NCBI GenBank assembly: GCA_913043185.1
Contig: CAJWMI010000024.1
Location: 1 to 21,624 of the forward strand
Length of the DNA stretch: 21,624 nucleotides
Direction: 5' to 3'
Origin: an uncultured Fidelibacterota bacterium
GTDB lineage: Bacteria; Marinisomatota; Marinisomatia; Marinisomatales; UBA1611
Part shown: piece by piece, positions 14,316 through 21,624 of the stretch
How positions within the stretch are numbered: the first letter of the stretch is position 1
Layout: the number at the start of each line of letters is the position of its first letter
Made by a program: the position numbers and the translations under genes
The notes under the pieces: generated by a model
What the model was told of the DNA's origin: nothing
Seen by the model: only the letters and a program-made list of their open reading frames with translations
Databases searched by the model: none

Positions 14316-15974
14316 ATGAAACGATTTCATTCTCTAGACGCGATGCGAGCGATTCTGATGCTAATGGGCGTCTACTTCCATCTCGCGCACGCATACTCAA
14401 TATTTCCAAACTCTTGGTCTCGAAATCCAGAAGCGGTGAGTGCCGTTTTTTATTATTTTATAGAATTATCTCACTATTTTAGGATGCATGCGTTTTTCTT
14501 GATCTCAGGTTTTTTTGGTGCACTACTTTATGAGCGCAAGGGTCCAAGAGAAATGATCCGTAATCGGTTTAAGAGAATTTTCTTGCCCCTTATTATTTTT
14601 CTTTGGCCGATATATATACTCAATATTCTAGGAGGAGAGTTTGCTAAATATCAAAACCAAGGACTGGGCATCATTCAGTCCCTTGATAATAGTTTAGGCA
14701 TATTTTATTCTGCTGAAGGATTAATTCCTTGGCGTACAGATCACTTATGGTTTTTAATGTATTTATTTTTCATGTCTATTATTGCGTTTCTCGCAAAACG
14801 TATATTTAATAAGGTAAACTTTCTAAATGGTAGGCTAAATAAAACAATTAGATTATTATTTATTAGGCCATGGCTAGGTACATTTTTATTTTGTTCTGCT
14901 TATGGTGCACTTGTGGGCATACTCCATATTGACCAGGCACAGACAGGGGTGGCGTGGCTCTATTGGGTTTGGTTTCTTATTCCTGGTGGTATAAAAACAT
15001 TCATCGCCTTTAGTTTTTTCTATTTCATCGGCTGGCATATTTATTATCATCGTTCAATCCTGGAAAAATTGAATATTAAAAAGCAGCTAACTATGGTTAT
15101 TGCATTTTTTCCTCTAGCTATTATTCTAGCATATAATCTTGTCAAATTTTCTGACAGTCCATACCCACAGATGAATGTTTTTTTTCAGGGCACAGAGAGT
15201 GAACTCGATTCTAGATATAATGTTACATTTAAAGTTGATCTTTCTGGATTTGATTTTGACCAGTTTGAGGAAGATGATTTAGAGTTTAGAGGTGTATTTT
15301 TGCAGGGGGAATTCAATGGCTGGTGTGGTGAATGTAATAAAATGGCCGATGAAGACGGAGACCTAGTCTTTATGAAAACAATTGAAGTTCGCAAAGGTTT
15401 CCACGAGTATATATTTACTGTTAACGGTTGGGAAGGTCTTATGCTTGAAAAATGGGACTGGCTAGGCGGTGCAGACCTTGATACAGAGTGCGATGCGATA
15501 CCAGGTGATAACGAAGGGACATATGGCATTGATGTAGTTGATAAGGATATCACACTAGATGCTGTATGCTGGAAGTCTTGTGAGGACTGTAGCGGCGACC
15601 TAGTTTACTCTACACAAATCTCCAAGGGAGAGCATTCAAAAAGAAGGATGTATGATAAAGTATATTACTTCCTATGGAATTTTTTAGTTCCTCTTCAGGT
15701 GATGCTTGTCTTGGCCTTGTTTGTAAATCTATTAAATGGTGAGTCTAAGAGACTTAGATATATTAGTGACGCATCATACTGGGTTTATATTATACACCTT
15801 CCCCTGACTCATTTTATTCCGGGGCTTTTTCACCAAAGCAGCATGAATGTATTCTTAAAGTTTACGATAACCTCAGCCATTGTTACAGGAATCTGTTTTG
15901 TGACCTATCACTATCTGGTCCGATCAACTCTTATTGGACAAATTCTAAATGGTAGAAGATATTCTATTAGATAA
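14316..15974 (+). CDS. Acyltransferase-3 membrane protein with inserted glycan-binding-like domain
   Basis: A 552-aa polytopic protein. The N-terminal half (1-282) is acyltransferase-3 / OpgC-like: DAMRAILMLMGVYFHLAHAY with His22, FFLISGFFGALLYER, RNRFKRIFLP and TDHLWFLMYL. These enzymes acylate glycans, polysaccharides or antibiotics using a transmembrane donor path. Residues about 300-425 then leave the membrane and form a beta-sandwich like CBM48/E-set glycan-binding domains: VTFKVDLSGF (303-312), VFLQGEFNGWCGECNKMADEDGD (cysteines 337, 340), EYIFTVNGWEG and VCWKSCEDC (cysteines 418, 422, 425). Membrane segments resume at 447-472 and 485-548. The frame is uninterrupted through both junctions, so this looks like a real insertion, not a fused gene pair. 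Acylation of a glycan that it also binds is an attractive inference. Confidence 0.82.
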   Translation: MKRFHSLDAMRAILMLMGVYFHLAHAYSIFPNSWSRNPEAVSAVFYYFIELSHYFRMHAFFLISGFFGALLYERKGPREMIRNRFKRIFLPLIIFLWPIYILNILGGEFAKYQNQGLGIIQSLDNSLGIFYSAEGLIPWRTDHLWFLMYLFFMSIIAFLAKRIFNKVNFLNGRLNKTIRLLFIRPWLGTFLFCSAYGALVGILHIDQAQTGVAWLYWVWFLIPGGIKTFIAFSFFYFIGWHIYYHRSILEKLNIKKQLTMVIAFFPLAIILAYNLVKFSDSPYPQMNVFFQGTESELDSRYNVTFKVDLSGFDFDQFEEDDLEFRGVFLQGEFNGWCGECNKMADEDGDLVFMKTIEVRKGFHEYIFTVNGWEGLMLEKWDWLGGADLDTECDAIPGDNEGTYGIDVVDKDITLDAVCWKSCEDCSGDLVYSTQISKGEHSKRRMYDKVYYFLWNFLVPLQVMLVLALFVNLLNGESKRLRYISDASYWVYIIHLPLTHFIPGLFHQSSMNVFLKFTITSAIVTGICFVTYHYLVRSTLIGQILNGRRYSIR

Positions 15975-16061
15975 CAAACTAGATCATGCTAGCAGGATAT
16001 TTGTTTGATCGGTAATTTGTCCATAACAAAAGTGATCTGCTTTTAAAAGGAGAAAAATATT

Positions 16062-16397
16062 ATGGGGAATTATATCAACTGGACTGAAGAAGAGTTTAAG
16101 GCCTACCTATGTATTTATGCGGCAGAATCAAACTTTGAGTATCACATAAAGGAGCAGAAACTTATAGAATCAAAGTTTAGTCCTGAAACGATTAATAAGA
16201 TCAATGAGGAGACGGGTGATCTGAATGATTACCAACGGTCTCATATTATTGTAGAATATGTTAAGTCAAAAGACTATAGCCAGGCGCAGATAAAGAAGAT
16301 GTTGGCCGAGATGAAAGAGGTCTATCTTTCTGATGGGAATTTCGATAAATATGAGCAGTCAATATTTAATATGCTCAAAAAAATTATGAAAGCATGA
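16062..16397 (+). CDS. TerB-like helical protein
   Basis: A 111-aa all-helical, charged cytosolic protein opening with WTEEEFKAYLCIYAAESNFE and spaced acidic residues, similar to TerB-type tellurite-resistance-like domains, which bind divalent metal or act as scaffolds. It has a strong ribosome-binding site: AAGGAG (16047-16052), 9 bases before the ATG. Its last codons overlap the next gene by four bases (ATGA), implying translational coupling. No enzymatic role can be inferred. Confidence 0.6.
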   Translation: MGNYINWTEEEFKAYLCIYAAESNFEYHIKEQKLIESKFSPETINKINEETGDLNDYQRSHIIVEYVKSKDYSQAQIKKMLAEMKEVYLSDGNFDKYEQSIFNMLKKIMKA

Positions 16398-17122
16398 GGG
16401 TATATAAGACTAATCTGGACAATCATCCCAGGGGCCCCAGGAGTTCTGATAAGAAGAAGGCTGTTATGATCGGTGCCACAGGCGCAACCGGGAAACAGCT
16501 ATTGAGACAGTTAATAGATAGTGACCAATGGGTGAAAATTACCTCTGTAAGCAGAAAGCCTGTGTTAAACGGTAAAGGCCATGAGAAGCTGAATGAAATT
16601 GTTATTGAATCTTTCGACAGTCTAGTATCTACCGCAGACGCGTGGACAGATCATGATGTTTTTTTCAATTGTATCGGCACAACCAGAAAAATTGCTGGTG
16701 GAGCGAAACAGTTTGTTGAAGTTGAGTTTGGCATATCTCTAGCAGCCGCTAAACTGGCGCACGAGGCCAGAATACCACAAGCCAGTGTTATATCGGCCGC
16801 TGGCGCAAACGCGGACCAGTGGGCACCAGAGTGGATTCACCCTCTTTTATATACAAAAACTATTGGGCAGAAAGAAGAGACTGTTAGGAAGCATTTTTCT
16901 TTTAAACATGTGACCCTGTTCAGGCCCGGAATGCTTATAAGAGGCTATAATAAAGGCTCCTCTTTTCATCGGTTTTTTGATTCGACGAGTCTTGGCCTTC
17001 CTGTTGGCCTTTTAGCATCGGCGATGATACGTGATTCTGAGTCCATCAGTAAAGATACAAAAAAAGATGAGCCACTAGTATATACTGGCAACGGCTGTAT
17101 TAAATCATCTATTGATGCCTAG
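16394..17122 (+). CDS. Atypical SDR, TIP30/HTATIP2-like NAD(P)-binding protein
   Basis: A 242-aa protein. A non-conserved N-terminus (1-22) is followed by the Rossmann start KKAVMIGATGATGKQLLRQL with the glycine motif GATGATG (27-33), as in atypical short-chain dehydrogenases of the TIP30/HTATIP2 type; FFNCIGTTRK (90-99), ISAAGAN (Ser134) and the substrate/active-site Tyr153 in HPLLYTKTIGQKEE follow. In this family a lysine usually lies four residues after the Tyr (YxxxK); here that position is Ile157, so dehydrogenase activity may be lost or altered while nucleotide binding is kept. The start overlaps the TerB-like gene (ATGA). Confidence 0.78.
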   Translation: MRVYKTNLDNHPRGPRSSDKKKAVMIGATGATGKQLLRQLIDSDQWVKITSVSRKPVLNGKGHEKLNEIVIESFDSLVSTADAWTDHDVFFNCIGTTRKIAGGAKQFVEVEFGISLAAAKLAHEARIPQASVISAAGANADQWAPEWIHPLLYTKTIGQKEETVRKHFSFKHVTLFRPGMLIRGYNKGSSFHRFFDSTSLGLPVGLLASAMIRDSESISKDTKKDEPLVYTGNGCIKSSIDA

Positions 17123-17220
17123 GCCACCAAAACCATCCCGACTTTAACAGTATTCCAATATTTCAAATGACTATCTATCGTAAGTTAAACAATGGATAAT
17201 TCATGTAATTGGCTAGCCAT

Positions 17221-19779
17221 ATGCGATTAACCATTATTGCAATAGTGACTTATTCTTTTATTTTCTCGATAGATCTACCCACGGATACCCTTAGACAAAG
17301 AAATATTCAAGCGATTCCACTTAGTGAATTTCCTGAGTCATCTAATTTGATGAGAGATCCAAATGACCTGATTGGGAGTTGGAACGTAATGAGTGAATAT
17401 TACTCATCTTATTTTGAGGTCTCATCTGACAGCGCCCAGACAGTGCCCAATCCTGGTCAGGTTCATGGTTATATTTCACATGGGAATGGCGTAACCATAC
17501 AAACGCCAACGGACACCGCAGAGTTGAACTACTCCTATATGGATAGTGGTGCAATAGATCTGGTTTTTAGTAATGCTTGGGGTGGAATATTTAATGAGAC
17601 GCCAGGTAAAACTTTTATCATATCAAACACGCCGATAACGCAAGAGGACAGGTGGGTTAACCCCATTTTGTCTCAGTTAAATACTTATTATAACACATCA
17701 GATTATGTTTCTCTGGTCCTTGATGCATACGCGGGTGGTACCTATCCGAGATATCTTTATACCACTACGATAACTCAGTTTGCTGCTTTTGGTGCGGCAT
17801 CTCCCGTTCCCATGCATTTTCTTCATGTCTGGCGAGATGAGAACACGGTTGAATTCTATTTAGGTAGTTTTAGTTTGGATGATACAACGGCAATTATGTT
17901 TAGTGATAATGTGGACTATGAAAATAAAAGTGCACACTTTGATTCTGTGATTGTGTCCATACCAGAATATTTAATATCTAATATAGTGACTGACTCTATC
18001 GGCTTTATGGTTGATGGAAATCTCGAGCCAGATTCTATTTTGATACCCATTGACTCATCGGTAAATGCGCTGGACTATTATATGCAAAGACCATTAGTTA
18101 TTAATGATCCGTATGCTGATTATGTGACATGGATATTTGATGATGACTATACAGGAAATCAGATCACTAGTTACATTAATATTGGCTGGAACAATGTAAT
18201 TAACACCAATAGAGATACGATATCGATATCATGGGAAATTATTGAGGACTCTCTACTAATTGTTTTAGATCAGGATGATTCTTTGTTTATGTCTTATGGT
18301 CTAATCTCGGATACATTATACTTTGATGGTGATTTTATTTTTTGTGATCATGGCGTGTGCAATGATACCATTCCATCATTTAATTCTTTAGATACTCTCG
18401 ATGCTGATTGGTTTGAGAATTTAACCGGATTATCCAGCATTAGTCATGCGAGTATGACCTATGGTATGAAAATGAAGAACGTAATTAATGATGCCCAGAT
18501 TATGTTAAGCCCTAACAGCCAGCTATTATTTCCGACCTATTCGGTAGGCAGTTCAAGCCATATGCTTCATTTTTTTAGTGCAGGCCTGGATTCTCTTTAT
18601 TGGTCTGTTGAAGAGCCCAGCGAGTCATGGATAAGTATGGATACATTATCTGGAATCTTAGCGCCTGATTCGATGCAAACTCTGACATTTACAGTCAATG
18701 GTGAGGCTCTTGCAAGCGGTACCGAATATCCTATTGATATAATAATCCAGTCAAATGATATTGATAACCCCGTCACTGTGTTTCCAATAACGATACAGGT
18801 AAACCCGCCAGATCTTTTTATGGTTGGTCTAAACAATAATAGTTTTACAATTGCAGAGGATGATACACTTGAAACAGTATTCTATGTTATTGGCCCACAG
18901 GGCAATACCACATTTAGTATATCTGGTGACACCAGCTCTGTAACAGGATATGCTGTCATTGACGATGAGTACATTCCAAACTCTGTTAGTAATTATAGTC
19001 TCAGAGCTACTTTGTTTGTGGTCCCGGATCACAATTGGTATGGAGAGGCAACAATTTATGTAACCGCCGACAATGAATACGATTACACAGATACCGATAC
19101 ACTTTCAATTGAGGTTACCTCTGTCTACGACCAGATCGTAGAGCCGCAGATGGTTTTTCCTCCCAATGGTCACACGATTTATTTTGAGTCAATGACAGAC
19201 TCAATATCATTTGTTTGGAACCCTGCAGGTTATCCAGACTTTGAAACTGGTCCTGGTTTTGAGTATAGACTCAGAATAGTTCAGTCGAACGAGATCGGCA
19301 ATATCCCCTATAATTATACTGATTTAACGGATACCACCTTTACATTTTTTCCAGATTCGTCTACCTATTCAGGACAGAATAATAACTATATATGGTCTTT
19401 ATATACGACTGAAGAGAATCTTCCTGAGGTGCTTAGTGGTCAGGGGGGAGTATTCTTTGTTATTCTGCCAGCGATGAATATTGGGTCAAACGAAATCCCA
19501 AATGAATTTATGTTCTACAGTGCATTTCCGAATCCGTTTAACCCAAGTACAACAATTCGATTTGATCTTCCCGAAGATTCTTTTGTAAGGATAAATATTT
19601 ACGATATGATGGGGCGTAAGGTAAAAACATTGATAAATGACAATATATCTGTGGGGAGGAGGTCAATTTCTTGGGATGGAACAAATGATCTGAACCAACC
19701 TGTTTCTGCTGGGACATACTTTTATACGATAAGAACAGATCGTTACTATCAAACAAAGAAGATGATATTATTAAAATAG
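17221..19779 (+). CDS. Large secreted multidomain protein with T9SS-type sorting domain
   Basis: I start at the ATG at 17221 (852 aa), where a signal peptide follows (hydrophobic residues 3-16, ending FSIDLP); an upstream in-frame TTG at 17209 only adds MASH. The N-terminal region starts LIGSWNV (about 50-56), reminiscent of lipocalin-like domains. Next come a BACON-like domain (about 440-527, WISMDTLSGILAPDSMQ), a cadherin/Ig-like domain (about 530-634), an fn3-like segment (about 637-748) and the C-terminal sorting domain from FPNPFNP (769-775) through IYDMMGRKVKTL to SAGTYFYTIRTD and a KKMILLK end. It should be exported by the type IX secretion system and anchored or released at the surface. 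No catalytic motif is seen; an adhesive role is possible. Confidence 0.82.
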   Translation: MRLTIIAIVTYSFIFSIDLPTDTLRQRNIQAIPLSEFPESSNLMRDPNDLIGSWNVMSEYYSSYFEVSSDSAQTVPNPGQVHGYISHGNGVTIQTPTDTAELNYSYMDSGAIDLVFSNAWGGIFNETPGKTFIISNTPITQEDRWVNPILSQLNTYYNTSDYVSLVLDAYAGGTYPRYLYTTTITQFAAFGAASPVPMHFLHVWRDENTVEFYLGSFSLDDTTAIMFSDNVDYENKSAHFDSVIVSIPEYLISNIVTDSIGFMVDGNLEPDSILIPIDSSVNALDYYMQRPLVINDPYADYVTWIFDDDYTGNQITSYINIGWNNVINTNRDTISISWEIIEDSLLIVLDQDDSLFMSYGLISDTLYFDGDFIFCDHGVCNDTIPSFNSLDTLDADWFENLTGLSSISHASMTYGMKMKNVINDAQIMLSPNSQLLFPTYSVGSSSHMLHFFSAGLDSLYWSVEEPSESWISMDTLSGILAPDSMQTLTFTVNGEALASGTEYPIDIIIQSNDIDNPVTVFPITIQVNPPDLFMVGLNNNSFTIAEDDTLETVFYVIGPQGNTTFSISGDTSSVTGYAVIDDEYIPNSVSNYSLRATLFVVPDHNWYGEATIYVTADNEYDYTDTDTLSIEVTSVYDQIVEPQMVFPPNGHTIYFESMTDSISFVWNPAGYPDFETGPGFEYRLRIVQSNEIGNIPYNYTDLTDTTFTFFPDSSTYSGQNNNYIWSLYTTEENLPEVLSGQGGVFFVILPAMNIGSNEIPNEFMFYSAFPNPFNPSTTIRFDLPEDSFVRINIYDMMGRKVKTLINDNISVGRRSISWDGTNDLNQPVSAGTYFYTIRTDRYYQTKKMILLK

Positions 19780-19880
19780 TTGGACAAACTTTTATATACA
19801 GAATGCTAATATGTTATTTGTAAATTAATTGAGAATAATGATCAATAAACACATAGAAAAATCATAAAGGTTTTTATAAT

Positions 19881-21624
19881 ATGAAACACATTTATTTGAT
19901 CTTAGTGTCTTCTTTTCTTGGAAATATATTATTTTCACAAGATGGCAATATTCCCACTAATCTTCAGATCGATGCTGCATCCGTAGGTGGTGTCTCACTC
20001 TCATGGGATGTTCCTGCTAATTTTAGAAGGAATTGGGTCACCCACTCAAACCTTAACTATCAGGGAGGTATTGGTGCTCCGCCAGTTGAACATTTTGTTT
20101 GTCAAAAGTTTCCCGATTCCTTGCTCTCCAACTACCACGGAATGTTATTAAAAGAGCTTGCTTTTGTTCCATCTTTAGACACTGATAATGCATCATATCA
20201 GCCCCTTGTTTTTGAAACAGATCCTGATAATCCTATTGATAGCATACCAGATATTTGGGGTCGATCAAATTTGGTTCTTAGTGCTCCATCTCGATCCATT
20301 GGAGATGGAAACACTGTTCAAGGAGCGTGGAATACTATGGAGCTTAAGAATCATGTGCAGGGTTATTCTTTAGAAAATGATATTGATCCTTCAACCCATA
20401 TTGTTGACAGTACTAAGACTTTATGGTTTGGATATTGGCTTTATGATTATGTTTTGTATCCAGCTGGCGCTGATGTCGGACCCGCTAACGAAGGACTGGG
20501 AAATGTGATCATTTGGTGCCCCGTCTCTGGTTGCTTTGAGTCTACATTAAATGAATCTGCTGCTGAAGGTTTTACCCTTGATTTCGATTGGTTAATGGCT
20601 ATTAGTTTAATGTCTATAGATAGCACAGCAGGTCTAAGGGAAAGATCGATAACATTATCAAATAATGAAACAAATTATACTGTGAATTCTGGTTCTGTCT
20701 CTATTAGCCATAGTGTCAATAATCAATTTATCATGGAATCAGGACCGATTAGAAATATCATTCTTGAGCCGCTAGATGATATTTCAAGAGATGTTTCAAA
20801 CTATTTTATCTTTGAAAACGATCAGGTGGCTGATGTCGTCCAGCCTACATATATGGATTTTAATACATCAAATAGAGAGCAGACTATATTAGGTGAGAGA
20901 GAACCTGGCTATTATGAGTTTTATGTAAAGGCACAGACTGCCGATGGTTTATCAGATCCATCTAACACGGTATCAGTTGATATCATTAATAATGTTCCTA
21001 GTGCATTTTCACTCATAGCACCTGAGGATAGTTCATTAGTTTCCGTAAATCAGTCAACTATATCTAATACAATAAACTTTATCTGGACCAACTCTGTGGA
21101 TACGGATGGTCAAGAATTATATTTTACATTTGATATTTGTACGGCGAGTGGCGATTTGGTCTGTTATGATACTACGATGACAGAAAGAATTTATCAGCCT
21201 ACGGCTCAGGCTATTGTAGATAGTCTGAATCTGGCTAGTGGTGATAATCTTTTATCCTGGTCTGTTTTTGTGACAGATGGGATGGATACTGTTTTATCAG
21301 ATGATAGTGTAAGATATCTAACTCTTGCACTAGAACAGCTTGATACCCAGCCAACAAGTATTCAACCAAATAGGATTAGCCTAAATCAGAATTATCCGAA
21401 TCCGTTTAATCCGGTAACAAAAATCACATTTGAGCTAGCTAAATCAGAGTTTGTAAGCTTAAATGTGTATGATGTTAACGGAAACCTGGTCAAGAATCTG
21501 ATTAATAGGGAAAAGGTTCCAGGTGAATATGATGTTAATTGGGATGGTACAAATAAGGCCAAGGAGAACGTCGCCGGAGGTGTGTATTTTTATCGTATTG
21601 ATACGGATTCCTATAGCTCTACAA
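19881..21624 (+). CDS. Secreted multidomain protein with T9SS-type sorting domain, 3' end cut off
   Basis: The frame is open from the ATG at 19881 to the window edge, 581 complete codons. A signal peptide opens it (MKHIYLILVSSFLGNILFSQ), then an fn3-like strand (IPTNLQIDAASVGGVSLSWD), a long unassigned region with Trp/Asp-rich loops, an fn3/Ig-like pair (about 375-490, including APEDSSLVSVNQS) and the sorting domain starting NQNYPNPFNPVTKITFEL and reaching GGVYFYRIDTDSYSST. About ten residues of the usual end are missing. It follows its neighbour by 101 bases; the two may be paralogous surface proteins. Its binding role is unknown. Confidence 0.85.
   Translation, partial: MKHIYLILVSSFLGNILFSQDGNIPTNLQIDAASVGGVSLSWDVPANFRRNWVTHSNLNYQGGIGAPPVEHFVCQKFPDSLLSNYHGMLLKELAFVPSLDTDNASYQPLVFETDPDNPIDSIPDIWGRSNLVLSAPSRSIGDGNTVQGAWNTMELKNHVQGYSLENDIDPSTHIVDSTKTLWFGYWLYDYVLYPAGADVGPANEGLGNVIIWCPVSGCFESTLNESAAEGFTLDFDWLMAISLMSIDSTAGLRERSITLSNNETNYTVNSGSVSISHSVNNQFIMESGPIRNIILEPLDDISRDVSNYFIFENDQVADVVQPTYMDFNTSNREQTILGEREPGYYEFYVKAQTADGLSDPSNTVSVDIINNVPSAFSLIAPEDSSLVSVNQSTISNTINFIWTNSVDTDGQELYFTFDICTASGDLVCYDTTMTERIYQPTAQAIVDSLNLASGDNLLSWSVFVTDGMDTVLSDDSVRYLTLALEQLDTQPTSIQPNRISLNQNYPNPFNPVTKITFELAKSEFVSLNVYDVNGNLVKNLINREKVPGEYDVNWDGTNKAKENVAGGVYFYRIDTDSYSST

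Noticed and set aside
15185..15553. Minus-strand 122-codon ORF opposite the inserted domain of the acyltransferase
   Set aside because: The plus-strand sequence carries a recognisable domain with conserved Trp and Cys; the reverse frame is Ser/Pro-rich and has no homology cue.
18597..19032. Minus-strand ORFs opposite the large secreted protein
   Set aside because: They lie inside a strong plus-strand coding region with domain structure; nothing about them looks like real protein.
20188..20373. Plus-strand 61-codon ORF in another frame within the last gene
   Set aside because: The frame opened at 19881 continues through it to the window edge and carries a signal peptide and sorting domain, so this is a shadow.

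Overview
The window is AT-rich, gene-dense DNA with no tRNA, rRNA, CRISPR array, transposase or phage gene. It looks like a marine bacterium of the FCB group, most likely Candidatus Marinimicrobia (SAR406 / Neomarinimicrobiota). The best clue is the C-terminal secretion-sorting domain with the YPNPFNP / FPNPFNP signature on two large exported proteins at the right end. Further support comes from many signal-peptide and lipoprotein hydrolases, an E-set/CBM-like glycan-binding domain of the FNGWC type, and weak use of Shine-Dalgarno sites. The lineage is inferred from protein style only.

Layout. Bases 1-679 carry no convincing gene and end in two tandem intrinsic terminators. Then, on the plus strand: a HGSNAT/NagX-like membrane acetyltransferase (680-1867), a small membrane ORF interrupted by a stop codon (1891-2196), a small secreted protein, an AlkB-type membrane di-iron hydroxylase (2640-3797), a zinc-ribbon membrane protein, and a NAPE-PLD/UlaG-like metallo-beta-lactamase-fold hydrolase (4354-5460). 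A minus-strand three-gene operon follows (7910 down to 5453): a 63-aa two-helix protein, a membrane protein with HEEGH, and a GH5 glucanase lipoprotein. A promoter candidate lies just upstream of it.

From 8096 to 14034 eight plus-strand genes follow closely, most of them exported: alkaline-phosphatase-superfamily hydrolase, DmpA-type peptidase, SnoaL-like lipoprotein, thioredoxin-like protein, cytosolic Zn-ribbon protein, alpha/beta-hydrolase lipoprotein, class-B-like HAD acid phosphatase and EEP-family phosphodiesterase. This suggests periplasmic or surface processing of phosphoesters, peptides and esters, although the genes need not be one operon. A 34-aa membrane microprotein lies on the minus strand after them.

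The right part holds an acyltransferase-3 membrane protein with a glycan-binding-like domain inserted between its helices (14316-15974), a translationally overlapping pair of TerB-like and TIP30-like SDR genes, and two consecutive large secreted proteins with T9SS-type sorting domains. The second runs off the window edge.

The most notable points are the domain-insertion acyltransferase, the HEEGH operon, the stop-interrupted membrane ORF, and a hairpin that exactly fills an intergenic gap and contains the ribosome-binding site of the next gene.
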